Below the pieces are notes generated by a model. That model did not search any database and had not been told where the DNA came from. It saw only the letters and a program-made list of their open reading frames with translations. A stretch of DNA of 64,000 bases from Tolypothrix sp. PCC 7712 (GTDB taxonomy: Bacteria; Cyanobacteriota; Cyanobacteriia; Cyanobacteriales; Nostocaceae), in assembly GCF_025860405.1 (NCBI RefSeq), contig NZ_CP063785.1, positions 3,596,001 to 3,660,000 of the forward strand, given 5' to 3'. Positions within the stretch are counted from its first letter, which is position 1; each line of letters opens with the position of its first letter. Both the position numbers and the translations under genes were made by a program. Below, in pieces: positions 54,824 to 63,224 of this stretch.

Positions 54824-56992
54824 GTGGTTTTTGATTCTGTATGGATTGTTGGCGGTAGCCGCAGTGGTAAAACAACAGGTTTAGTTAAACAGTTTTGTGA
54901 TTGGGTACAAGGCGAAAACCAAGATAGCGGATCATTTTATACTACCCAAAAAAGACAAAAAAAAGGCAAACAACTATCCAAAGGATTAGATTTACGGCAA
55001 ACAGAACCAGGCGTTTTGCTGTTGGCTGCCAATGATGATAATCGCAGAGAACTAGGAGATAGAATTGTTACAGCAACCCTGGGTAAATATCCAGTTAGAG
55101 CCAAGACCCCTTTAGGCTTCTTTCAAGATGAAGTCATTTTATTTTGGCCCTTACTGATTCAATCACTCAAGCTAAAAGCACAATTCCCCGTGAGATTGCG
55201 CCCCGAAACCGAACAGGAATTAGCCACCAAACTTTGGCGATCGCATTTAGACGAAGAAACTCTCCGCCGTGCGGGAATGAATGAGTATCGTTTAGTACGT
55301 CGCATCCTCGATTTACTGCAACTAGCAGCATACAGTGGCAAATCCTGTGAAGAGATTTCCTCAATTTTAGCAAGCGGTTTCGCAGACAATCCCATCTATT
55401 TAGAGCCAGAATTTCTCGCCTCTTTATTGCTAGAGTGGCGCGATTGGTGTTTAGACAAGGGATTGCTTACCTACGGAATTATCACCGAACTGTACAAACA
55501 GCATTTATTGCCTAATCCCCAATATCAACAGCAACTCAGGAAACGTTACCAAGCTGTACTCGCAGATGATGTAGATGATTATCCTGGTATAGCCCGTAAT
55601 TTGTTTGATGTTTTGTTAGACCAAGGCGCTGTCGGGGCTTTTAGCTACAATCCAGAGGGTGCAGTGCGTTTAGGATTAGGTGCAGATCCCAACTATTTAG
55701 CCGCCTTAGCAGCACGCTGTCATGTCGAAAACTTAGTAGGCCCTTCCCGTGAGTCCTTGGCAATGCAATTAGCTACCCAAATGATGGAATTAGCCACACA
55801 ACCAACGGTGATGTTGAGCTTACCAGAAACAGTACAATCAATTCAAACTACCTCCCGCGCCCAACTCTTGCGGCAAACAGCAGAAGTAATTGTAGATGCC
55901 ATCAAGTCAGGAGAAGTAGAAGCCCAAGAAGTCGCAGTCATCGCCCCTGGTTTAGATGCGATCGCCCGTTATACCCTAATAGAAATCCTCAACAAGCAAA
56001 ATATTCTGGTAGAACCCCTCAACGACCAACGCCCCTTAATTAGTTCACCTGCAATTCGGGCATTACTCACCATACTTGCCCTAGTTTATCCCGGCTTGGG
56101 TCGCTTAGTAGATAGAGATGCCGTAGCTGAGATGTTGGTGGTTTTGAGTCGCAGACAAAAAACCGCCGATAATTCCTCCGAAATCAGCAGCGATATCGAC
56201 CCGGTACGCGCTGGGTTAATAGCAGACTATTGCTTTGAACCCCACCCCGAACGCCCCAACTTGCTACCAGTAACAGCATTCGAGCGCTGGGATAGAATCG
56301 GCTATGCTGCCACCACAGCTTATAATGAGATATTACAGTGGTTAGAAAAACAGCGATCGCAACAAGAACAGCGTTTAATTCCTAGCCCTATTTCCCTGTT
56401 ATACCTAGCAGTCCAAGATTTTCTTTGTAAAGATAGCAATCCCCCCTACGATCAACTAGCAGCCTTAAGGGAACTGCTAGAAACCGCCCAACACTACTGG
56501 GAAATTAACACCAGACTGCAACCAAATAATTCACCCACACGCGCAGCTGCAGAAGCCACTATCAGCGAATTTATTCAACTGCTGCGACGCGGTACCATTA
56601 CCGCCAACCCCTATCCTTTACGCCCCATCGGCCCCGCTAAAAAAGCTGTTACCCTAGCTACCATCTTCCAATACCGTTCTAGTAGAAGATTTCACCGTTG
56701 GCATTTTTGGCTAGATGCGAGTTCACCCCTGTGGGCTAAAGGTGGCGCAGCTACATTATTTGGCGCACCTTTATTTCTGCAAGACAGATTAGGCGTACCT
56801 TGGACAGCAGCAGATGAACAAACAGCCGAACAAGAACGACTACAAAGAATTTTGGCTGATTTACTTTCCCGCGTCTCCGAGAAAGTTTACCTCTGTCATA
56901 GCGACTTAGCCGTCAATGGACAAGAACAAATAGGGCCGCTTTTACCCTTAGTTCAGGCTTGTGTACCAGTGACATCTGAGGCTGCTGTGTAA
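54824..56992 (+). CDS. AddB/UvrD-like helicase-fold protein ('recombinase family' of cyanobacteria)
   Basis: A 722-residue protein with an N-terminal Walker A (GGSRSGKTT, residues 10-18) and motif II VLADDVDDYPG (about 245), i.e. a superfamily 1 core. MSLPETVQSIQTTSRAQLLRQTAEVIVDAIKSGEVEAQEVAV is an AddB/RecC-like motif region with VIAPG. The C-terminal RE-like nuclease signature and 4Fe-4S cysteines of AddB are not visible, so it may be an inactivated or partner subunit in DNA end processing. I recall cyanobacterial homologues labelled only 'recombinase family protein'. GTG start at 54824. Divergent from pcxA with 87 bp between. Confidence 0.7.
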   Translation: MVFDSVWIVGGSRSGKTTGLVKQFCDWVQGENQDSGSFYTTQKRQKKGKQLSKGLDLRQTEPGVLLLAANDDNRRELGDRIVTATLGKYPVRAKTPLGFFQDEVILFWPLLIQSLKLKAQFPVRLRPETEQELATKLWRSHLDEETLRRAGMNEYRLVRRILDLLQLAAYSGKSCEEISSILASGFADNPIYLEPEFLASLLLEWRDWCLDKGLLTYGIITELYKQHLLPNPQYQQQLRKRYQAVLADDVDDYPGIARNLFDVLLDQGAVGAFSYNPEGAVRLGLGADPNYLAALAARCHVENLVGPSRESLAMQLATQMMELATQPTVMLSLPETVQSIQTTSRAQLLRQTAEVIVDAIKSGEVEAQEVAVIAPGLDAIARYTLIEILNKQNILVEPLNDQRPLISSPAIRALLTILALVYPGLGRLVDRDAVAEMLVVLSRRQKTADNSSEISSDIDPVRAGLIADYCFEPHPERPNLLPVTAFERWDRIGYAATTAYNEILQWLEKQRSQQEQRLIPSPISLLYLAVQDFLCKDSNPPYDQLAALRELLETAQHYWEINTRLQPNNSPTRAAAEATISEFIQLLRRGTITANPYPLRPIGPAKKAVTLATIFQYRSSRRFHRWHFWLDASSPLWAKGGAATLFGAPLFLQDRLGVPWTAADEQTAEQERLQRILADLLSRVSEKVYLCHSDLAVNGQEQIGPLLPLVQACVPVTSEAAV

Positions 56993-57435
56993 AAGATTGG
57001 GGATTGGGAGATGAGGGGGATGAGGAGGATGAGGGGGATGAGGGGGATGAGGAAGAAATAATTTATTTACCGTTGACCCTTAACCCTTAACCCTTAACCC
57101 TTGACTCTTGTACAGACGGGATTCATCGCGTCTTTGCGTCTTTGCGCCTCTACAAGTGTTGACTTTACAAAAAATTCATCTAGCTTGTCTAATTACTTTA
57201 TAAATAATTTATTTAATTTCCGTTTATTTACTTAAAGATTTATTACATTAGTCCTGGGGATAACACTTAGGTTAAGTAAAAAACTTATGGTGACTGATGT
57301 TTTACCTAGAAACTATCAATAGAAAGGAGAGCGATCGCAAATCTTGGCACATGATTGAGAACAGTATCAAATATTCAGCAATAAAATTACTTTTCCTTAG
57401 CAATCTCAATCTTCTTTAAACACCTGATTGTTAAC
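56993..57435. other. Spacer with GATGAGGGG and CCCTTAA arrays
   Basis: Repeats of GATGAGGGG type (about 57009-57055) are followed by CCCTTAA/CCCTTGA heptamers (57071-57112) and a degenerate GACGGGATTCATCGCGTC motif (57115-57132). After 57160 it is plain AT-rich DNA without coding signal. Confidence 0.6.
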
Positions 57436-57564
57436 TATAGGACTCATATTTGATTTTTGAAAAAAACTAAGTACACTTTTATTTCTTCTTCCCTGTTCCC
57501 CATTCCCTGTTCCCTCTTCCCTCCCTACGCAAATAATTTCTCCGAATCAAAGCGGATTCCTATA
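57436..57564. repeat. TATAGGA-family inverted-repeat element, copy 1
   Basis: The left end TATAGGACTCATATTTGATT and the reverse-complemented right end TATAGGAATCCGCTTTGATT match at most positions. The interior is pyrimidine-rich TTCCCTGTTCCC. A second copy is at 60469-60578 and degenerate ones near 53297 and 60589-60690. Confidence 0.65.
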
Positions 57565-57741
57565 TTAGCTCTTGGTAAACGCAATTTATATTTTCAAGCA
57601 TCAACCTCATATAAAATAATCTATTTAGACAATAATTTATTATCAAATATTCTCGATTATACTAATAACTAAACTGGATTATATTTAATAAATATCTTAT
57701 TTAAAATCTATGATTTTGCAATTACCAAACCCAATCTTGCC

Positions 57742-58605
57742 ATGAATTTGACTAGTATCATCTCACCTAAAATTCTCAGACAAGAACCATTTTGGCTGTT
57801 AAGTATTACAGCTGCTCTAGAGGCGATATGTCTCACCTTAGTGTGGAAAGCTCATGATATTGGCCATTTAGGAATGAGTATTTTGTTTTTATTCGCTACA
57901 GGCTCTTTATTATGGGACAAACGTCATACATTACGCTTTGAAAGTGATGTTTTTTCTACCATTATTGGCTTGCTATTAATTACTTGGGTGTTATGGCAAA
58001 GTGCCACACAAAATTTAGAACATACCCTACGGCTTTTATCATTTACTTCCGCTTTTGCCGTTAGCTTACTAGCTTCAGGGTTTAAGGGATTAAAGCAATA
58101 TTGGGAAGAACTAATAATTTTATTTTTCCTAGGAGTTCCGGCTGTAGTTTCCGATTTATTATTTGATATTTCTCCTTTGAGTGCCAAATTTGGCAGCCTG
58201 CTTTTGTGGTATGCAGGCTTTGATGTCAGGATTAATGGAGTGAATATCTATTTACCAACTGGGAGCATCAAAGTTGTTCATAGTTGTTCTGGCATAGACA
58301 CCATCAACTATATATTAGGGATATCTATTATTGCGCTGGTCATGTTCCCCATCGCAAAAAAGAAGCGCTTCTTTGTACCCATTTTTGCCATTCTCTTAGG
58401 ATTTGTCATTAATGGAGTCAGAATTGCTATGTTAGCTGTCATGCAAGGAACTAACAAAGCTGCCTTTGAAAGTTGGCATGGAGGACAAGCTTCCTATTCC
58501 TATGGCGTTTTGGGTATCGTGATTTTTGGTTTAGTTTATATGTTTCTGCTCAAGCAAGAAGAGCAACAAGCTGAGAATTTAGAGAAGTCTTTAAGTGGGG
58601 ACTAG
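57742..58605 (+). CDS. Cyanoexosortase (membrane transpeptidase-like sorting enzyme)
   Basis: A 287-residue integral membrane protein with about eight hydrophobic segments. The exosortase catalytic triad is in place: Cys in HSCSGIDTINYILG (about residue 183), Arg in VINGVRIAMLAV (about 222), and His in ESWHGGQASYSYGV (about 240). The phrase DVRINGVNIYLPTGSIKVVHSCSGI identifies the cyanobacterial branch. Exosortases process PEP-CTERM-like tails of exported proteins; a likely substrate type begins at 685. The usual cyanosortase-associated protein gene is not obvious; the next gene encodes a secreted protein instead. Confidence 0.88.
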   Translation: MNLTSIISPKILRQEPFWLLSITAALEAICLTLVWKAHDIGHLGMSILFLFATGSLLWDKRHTLRFESDVFSTIIGLLLITWVLWQSATQNLEHTLRLLSFTSAFAVSLLASGFKGLKQYWEELIILFFLGVPAVVSDLLFDISPLSAKFGSLLLWYAGFDVRINGVNIYLPTGSIKVVHSCSGIDTINYILGISIIALVMFPIAKKKRFFVPIFAILLGFVINGVRIAMLAVMQGTNKAAFESWHGGQASYSYGVLGIVIFGLVYMFLLKQEEQQAENLEKSLSGD

Positions 58606-58639
58606 GGACTGGGGACTGGGGAATGAGGGATTTGACTCT

Positions 58640-58667
58640 TGTAGAGACGCAATTCATCGCGTCTCTC
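58640..58667. repeat. GAGACGC...GCGTCTC dispersed palindrome
   Basis: TAGAGACGCAATTCATCGCGTCTCTC forms a short palindrome. Related pieces occur at 57115-57145 and 44080-44103. Confidence 0.55.
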
Positions 58668-58764
58668 ACCCGAAGCCTAAGTAATTGTCCTCAAGCTGAT
58701 TTTGCAGGCATACTATATACTCTTGTGCTTAGGTAATAACCCTGGGGGAAGAGAACAACAAAAT

Positions 58765-59319
58765 ATGGCTAGCAAAAACTTCTTGTTCAGCAAATTTGCA
58801 CTATTTATTACCACTTTAATTAGTTGCAATTTTAGTTCTGCTACAGTAAAAGCAACTTGTCCTACTCTCCTATTAGATGGTGACTTTGAACAACAGGCTA
58901 GCCCAACACTCAACAGTCCTTGGGAAGCAGAAGGTCAAGTAGGAGTTGATAGAGAAATAGGTAATAGCAATTCTGGTAAAAATAACGTCTGGATGCGAAA
59001 TTTTTCGGGCTGGAATGGTATTAGCCAAAGAGTTAAGCTACAACCTAATGCCGAGTATGAATTAAAAGCCTACGTGCGGACATCCGGTAATGTCACAGAT
59101 GGTGAATTTGGAGTGCGAGATAGTAATAAAAATTCGCTAGTAGAATTAAAGTTTGGTAGCTTATCTCAATACATCCCTTTAACAATAAAATTCGTCACAG
59201 GCAATGAATCTGAATACAACATTTTTACCGGATACTGGGCGGTTAGTCAGGATAGCTGGGTTCAGGTAGACAATTATAGTTTGACAGCCACTATGTGCAA
59301 GGATGAGGAAAATAATTAA
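58765..59319 (+). CDS. Exported beta-sandwich (carbohydrate-binding-like) protein of unknown function
   Basis: A 184-residue protein from ATG 58765, chosen because it opens a standard signal peptide (MASKNFLFSKFALFITTLIS, cleavage near VKAT) and because GGGGAAGAG lies upstream. The mature part, LLLDGDFEQQASPTLNSPWEAEGQ...NGISQRVKLQPNAEYELKAYVRTSGN, resembles CBM4/CBM22- and DUF642-like jelly rolls (the 'xGxFExxxxxPW' opening and 'Q.V.L.PNTxYxLxA.VR' strand). It follows the exosortase by 160 bp on the same strand but shows no PEP-CTERM tail. Ligand unknown. Confidence 0.72.
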   Translation: MASKNFLFSKFALFITTLISCNFSSATVKATCPTLLLDGDFEQQASPTLNSPWEAEGQVGVDREIGNSNSGKNNVWMRNFSGWNGISQRVKLQPNAEYELKAYVRTSGNVTDGEFGVRDSNKNSLVELKFGSLSQYIPLTIKFVTGNESEYNIFTGYWAVSQDSWVQVDNYSLTATMCKDEENN

Positions 59320-59380
59320 CGTTGCACAAACATGGGATGAAATAATTTTCAAATAATGTTCGCGAAAGATAAATTTTTGG

Positions 59381-59407
59381 TAGGGGCAAGGTACTGCCTT
59401 GCCCTCT
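59381..59407. repeat. GGGGCAAGGTA...TACCTTGCCC-type palindrome
   Basis: TAGGGGCAAGGTACTGCCTTGCCCTCTA is a compact member of the palindrome family at 47674-47736, drifted in sequence. Confidence 0.45.
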
Positions 59408-59446
59408 ATAATCTATTATAAAAATTAAAATTAGTCTCTACGCTCC

Positions 59447-60061
59447 TCACATTAATGAGATTTGCAGATTTTCTACTTTCAGCAAAATTTTGAGCAAAGC
59501 AGCTACACCAATTTGCTCGGAAACCGCATCATCATCCCAGTCTCCATCGCTTGTATATTTACCTCGGCTATAAAGATTAGTAGCTGACCACAAATAAGGA
59601 CTTAGAACCTCTGGATGGTAAAGCCTATAGCCAAAACCATTGTATTTCTCAATTTGCCAAAGCTGTGCTGCCAAGCTCCAATCTTTTACTTGATCGAATT
59701 CATGAAGTACCAAGGCATCAATTGCACTTTCTTCCCAAGTATATCCAACTCCCCAACCGTTGATTGGTGAAGCAATTGGCCTACCCGGAGGTTGATTATA
59801 TGTACGCTTTTTCAGCGAGTCACCATTGTGCAGATGTCTGGTGAACTTCAGGGATGATTCCATATTGTGGATAACAGCAATGAAGTACCAAGGTACATTC
59901 AGCTTGCGCTGCAAAGCTTCATAGCGTCCGCGATTTGTGCGGATAATTGCAACCGTATCTTGAGTAGGGGTCAATTTCTCTGGTTTAATTTCGCAGCGAT
60001 TCCACAGCTTCTGATATTCTGCTTTTAAATCGCGAAGACGAAGTGATGTATTGGTTGTCAT
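59447..60061 (-). CDS. Lysozyme-family protein (COG5526-like)
   Basis: About 204 residues from ATG 60061 (a GTG four codons upstream is weaker). The segment FIAVIHNMESSLKFTRHLHNGDSL, then KKRTYNQPPGRP, matches the family of muramidase-like proteins whose catalytic Glu lies in the H(N/R)xESSxxFxxHLHNGD phrase. WSLAAQLWQIEKYNGFGYRL and SPYLWSATNLYSRGKYTSDG complete the fold. There is no signal peptide, as in phage or tailocin-associated lysins. The gene is divergent from a peptidoglycan-binding protein gene 0.9 kb away. A role in cell lysis or in a secretion/injection machine is inference. Confidence 0.78.
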   Translation of the reverse strand: MTTNTSLRLRDLKAEYQKLWNRCEIKPEKLTPTQDTVAIIRTNRGRYEALQRKLNVPWYFIAVIHNMESSLKFTRHLHNGDSLKKRTYNQPPGRPIASPINGWGVGYTWEESAIDALVLHEFDQVKDWSLAAQLWQIEKYNGFGYRLYHPEVLSPYLWSATNLYSRGKYTSDGDWDDDAVSEQIGVAALLKILLKVENLQISLM

Positions 60062-60305
60062 TTCTCTAAACACTCAGCGATCGCACTGGATTTTTTTGTG
60101 CCACAAAGGTAACTTATTTTCCCCTTGTTTACATTTATTGATACAAAAAATTAAGTTTTTTTTATCAAAATCAGGTATTGAATAATACTAAAATGCTTTT
60201 AAATACGTAATTGTAAATTTATTTATACAAAAATGATATCCCTTGACACTGAGGATATAAGGGTAAATAACTATATAGAGACCTCCACAAAAAGAAATGC
60301 CCAAT

Positions 60306-60436
60306 TGTCATTGCGAATGTAGCGTTCGCGTAGCGTCCCGTTCGCGTAGCGTCTCCGTCAGGAGAAGGGAAGCGAAATGAAGCAACCGCAAAATATTGGG
60401 ATTGCTTCACTACACTCCGTTTCGCTCGCAATGACA
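60306..60436. repeat. TGTCATTGCGA inverted-repeat element
   Basis: Perfect 11-bp ends TGTCATTGCGA (60306-60316) and TCGCAATGACA (60426-60436) enclose GTTCGCGTAGCGTC motifs. The same kind of sequence, with CAATGACA ends, is widespread in bacterial genomes as a non-coding palindromic repeat. Confidence 0.7.
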
Positions 60437-60468
60437 GCTTTTGGATCAATCATTCTGTGGAGTTCTCA

Positions 60469-60578
60469 TATAGGACTCATCTTTGATTTTTGACGTTTAC
60501 GCAGGATGCGTTAGCAGCGAGAGTACGGCATCAGCGCCAAAGCTGAGATTTTTTCAGAAATCAAATCGGATTCCTGTA
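60469..60578. repeat. TATAGGA-family inverted-repeat element, copy 2
   Basis: Left TATAGGACTCATCTTTGATT and reverse-complemented right TACAGGAATCCGATTTGATT match at 15 of 20 positions. The inside carries GATGCGTTAGC, also seen next to the 53297 half copy, and GATTTTTTCAGAAAT, which recurs exactly at 13161-13175. Confidence 0.65.
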
Positions 60579-60996
60579 GAAGTGGTATGTGATTTTTAAA
60601 CAAGGCTGACTAAAAATTTCTCGCTTCTTTTCTGTTCCCTATCGCTTCCTCTTCCACGCAAGTAAATTCAGGAACCAAACCAGATTCCTTTTGCACCAGC
60701 AGTCAATGCAACTTTAAGAACTGAAAACACACTTAGATGGCAGTAGTTGAAAATGGCTATAGCTTTGTAGCGATAATTTAATTTACATTACGTGTCTACG
60801 GAAATATTTTACTAAATAACTTCCTTCACTTACACTATATAAGTGCTTTTTAAGCAGCAGATATATACTCGTATCGTATATGAATAAGTAGCAATTTTGA
60901 CAAAAGTTGTATCTTAGGTTAGCTTCTCAAACAGAATCAACACACACAAGCATTTTTGGACTTAGCTAGCAAGTAGATAATAGAGGCAATTACCAG

Positions 60997-61902
60997 ATGA
61001 AACTACAAGATTTCTTAGGAAAACAAGAGAAATGGAACTTTGAGGCCATTGGTGAAGATCTAGAATTAAGCCGTCAGATTCAAGTTTTACTAATTGGTTT
61101 AGGTTTGTTAGATCCGCCAGCAGATGGTAAGTTTGGGCCTGTTTCCGCAACCGCACTAAAAACATTCCAAGAATTAACTAAGTCTGGAGAAAATGATTAT
61201 TTAGGTGCAGTTACCGCCAAGAATTTAATTGAAACGAAACCGGAAGAATTACCACAACCACCGTTAAAACTTAGCAGTAGCATTGCCAGCCGAATTGTCA
61301 AATACTTGCAATTAAAAAATTATCAGATATTCACAGGAGCCAGACAATATAACATTGTTTACATAGAGGGAATGAATGAAGATTGGAGTCTCAATAGTGA
61401 TGCACCCAATGAATTTAATGACCGACGCATCGTCATTGAAATAGTAGAGGGTGTGCCCAAAATTGTAAACCACTGGCAAGCAACCACCGAACCAGGCCGC
61501 TATTATACTTACAATCCCATGAATCCGGGCGGCGCTGCTAGAATTAAATTTGGGCAATACAAAGCTTGGGCTGTTGGATACCACGGTAATGCAGACCGCC
61601 ACGAAGCTTTAATTCAAGTAGCACCGATTACTGTACACCGAGATTTTAACAAAGATTTTCAACGCACTGGTGACAAACTGGATACTGGTCTTTTCCAAGT
61701 CAATCAACACTGGGGTTATGATGCGCCAGTTAATGATATCAAGAATGCCAGCGCAGGTTGTTTAGTAGGACGTAGACGCGAAGGACATCGCGAATTTATG
61801 GCGATTATTAAACAAGACCGCCGCTTTTTAGCTAATGATGACTACGTGTTCTACACTACAGTCATTCCTGGAGATGATTTACTAAAAACAGTCCCTGGAT
61901 GA
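60997..61902 (+). CDS. Peptidoglycan-binding-domain protein with a putative murein-hydrolase or transpeptidase-like C-terminus
   Basis: A 301-residue protein without a signal peptide. Residues about 20-75 form a PG_binding_1 repeat (LSRQIQVLLIGLGLLDPP, DGKFGPVSATALKTFQEL). The rest (about 95-300) includes IVHWQATTEPGRYY-like core text (read as IVNHWQATTEPGRYYTYNP), QVAPITVHRDFNKDF, and ASAGCLVGRRREGHREFMAII. Its S-A-G-C after a His recalls the H...S(H/A)GC motif of L,D-transpeptidase and phage endolysin folds. The exact enzyme class is not certain. It faces a lysozyme-like gene across a 0.9-kb spacer, so the two may work on peptidoglycan together. Confidence 0.7.
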   Translation: MKLQDFLGKQEKWNFEAIGEDLELSRQIQVLLIGLGLLDPPADGKFGPVSATALKTFQELTKSGENDYLGAVTAKNLIETKPEELPQPPLKLSSSIASRIVKYLQLKNYQIFTGARQYNIVYIEGMNEDWSLNSDAPNEFNDRRIVIEIVEGVPKIVNHWQATTEPGRYYTYNPMNPGGAARIKFGQYKAWAVGYHGNADRHEALIQVAPITVHRDFNKDFQRTGDKLDTGLFQVNQHWGYDAPVNDIKNASAGCLVGRRREGHREFMAIIKQDRRFLANDDYVFYTTVIPGDDLLKTVPG

Positions 61903-61954
61903 GGTTTTAGATCTCTATTTTGCTGTAATATAACCACTTCACAATCTCAAAGCC

Positions 61955-61994
61955 ATGCCCACTCGTACCCAGTTAATCTAGTGACAGTGGGCAT
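61955..61994 (+). terminator. Hairpin downstream of the PG-binding gene
   Basis: ATGCCCACT (61955-61963) pairs perfectly with AGTGGGCAT (61986-61994) across a 22-nt loop, followed by AGTTTATT. The weak T tract makes it a possible terminator only. Confidence 0.45.
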
Positions 61995-62321
61995 AGTTTA
62001 TTAGGGTTAGGACTCACGCAAGTGTCATATTTTTTTCGTTTAGGCTGTCAAGGGGAGCCAGTCACGTGCGGAGGTTCCCTCCGTTGAGTGAACTGGCGTT
62101 CAAATGTCAAAAGTCCAAAAAACCTGAATTTTTGACCCTTGACCCTTGACTCTTATGCCAGAGGATCACTGTGCCAATTGCGTAAGTCTTGAAGTAGTAT
62201 TAGCAATCGAGTCATAACCGAAAATAAAAAGGATACAAGCCCTTAAACTTATTTATGGGTGTATTTAATTTTGAATTTTGAATTCGGAGCGTTCGCCCAG
62301 CGTCTCCGTAGGAGAAGTGAC
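61995..62321. other. Repeat-derived leader of the ABC ATPase gene
   Basis: Contains a long hairpin (62057-62097), TTGACCC heptamers (about 62130-62152), and an IS200/IS605-like scar homologous to 43962-44062 (62225-62326), including the GGATACAAGCCC motif at 62232-62243. Any promoter for the next gene must lie within these repeats. Confidence 0.6.
62057..62097. repeat. Hairpin GCCAGT...ACTGGC with GGAGG/CCTCC core
   Basis: The arms GCCAGT-CAC-GCGGAGG and CCTCCGT-GTG-ACTGGC pair around a TTC loop, giving a strong secondary structure that is not followed by a T run. Confidence 0.6.
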
Positions 62322-63224
62322 GTGACTGCTGCTGTTTCCTTAGAAAACGTCTACAAATTTTACGATAAACGCCCTGTAGTCAATGACCTATCTTTCACCA
62401 TTGAGACTGGCGAAATATTTGCACTCCTTGGCCCCAACGGTGCAGGTAAATCTACTACAATTCGGATGCTAACTACACTCACAAAACCATCCGAAGGACG
62501 GCTGGAGGTAGGTGGTTATGATGTAGTCAATCAATCAATACTGGCTAAAAAGTCTATTGGTGTAGTTTTACAGCAAGTTAGCGTTGATGGCGATTTAACA
62601 GTATGGGAAAACATGGAACTGCATGGGAGACTACATCACATTCCCAACCCGCAGCGACAGCTAAAAATTAATCAATGGTTAGAGTATGTCGAACTAGCAG
62701 ACAGGCGTAATGATTTGGTAAAAACCCTGTCTGGCGGGATGAAGCGACGCTTACAAATAGCGAGAGCCTTATTACATCAACCACAAATTTTATTTTTGGA
62801 CGAACCGACAGTAGGACTAGACCCCCAAACAAGGCGCAGACTGTGGGAAATTATTCGCGATTTGAATAAGCAAGGAATGACAATACTACTGACGACCCAT
62901 TATATGGATGAGGTGGAATATTTATGTGATGCTTTTGGTTCAGCCAAGCCAGGACGCATTGGCATTATGGATAGTGGTAAGTTAATTTCTTTAGGAACTC
63001 TGCAAGAATTGCGCTCTACTTATGGTGAAGGTTTGGTAATGAAGCAGGTAGGTGCGTCTCAGGTAGAGGGTGATACTGCACATAGTTGGGAATATCTGTT
63101 TTTCCCTACCCTTGAAGCTGCTAATAATTATCTGGAACAACAGCAAAATAAAACTGGAATGATGGTGCGTCCTTCTAATTTAGAAGACATTTTTGTAGAA
63201 CTAACGGGACGGAGGTTAGATTAA
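62322..63224 (+). CDS. DrrA-like ABC exporter ATP-binding protein
   Basis: About 300 residues from GTG 62322, the codon just before TAAVSLENVYKFYDKRPVVNDL. Longer upstream frames exist, but they are encoded by the heptamer/palindrome repeat and are rejected. Motifs: Walker A GPNGAGKST, signature TLSGGMKRRLQIARAL, Walker B ILFLDEPTVGLDPQTRR, and the switch His in LTTHYMDEVEYLCD. A C-terminal DrrA-type region covers about 225-300 and ends in LEDIFVELTGRRLD, typical of ABC-2 exporters. The permease partner that usually follows is absent: the next gene is on the opposite strand. Substrate unknown. Confidence 0.85.
   Translation: MTAAVSLENVYKFYDKRPVVNDLSFTIETGEIFALLGPNGAGKSTTIRMLTTLTKPSEGRLEVGGYDVVNQSILAKKSIGVVLQQVSVDGDLTVWENMELHGRLHHIPNPQRQLKINQWLEYVELADRRNDLVKTLSGGMKRRLQIARALLHQPQILFLDEPTVGLDPQTRRRLWEIIRDLNKQGMTILLTTHYMDEVEYLCDAFGSAKPGRIGIMDSGKLISLGTLQELRSTYGEGLVMKQVGASQVEGDTAHSWEYLFFPTLEAANNYLEQQQNKTGMMVRPSNLEDIFVELTGRRLD

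Larger units (their letters stand above)
60062..60996. other. 935-bp divergent spacer with palindromic repeats
   Basis: The left 200 bp is AT-rich. A TGTCATTGCGA...TCGCAATGACA element occupies 60306-60436 and a TATAGGA-family element 60469-60578. A degenerate copy of the latter lies at 60589-60690, and the rest is AT-rich DNA without coding signal. Confidence 0.6.

Noticed and set aside
57457..57672. 71-residue plus-strand frame
   Set aside because: Lies over the TATAGGA repeat element and its pyrimidine runs; no family resemblance.
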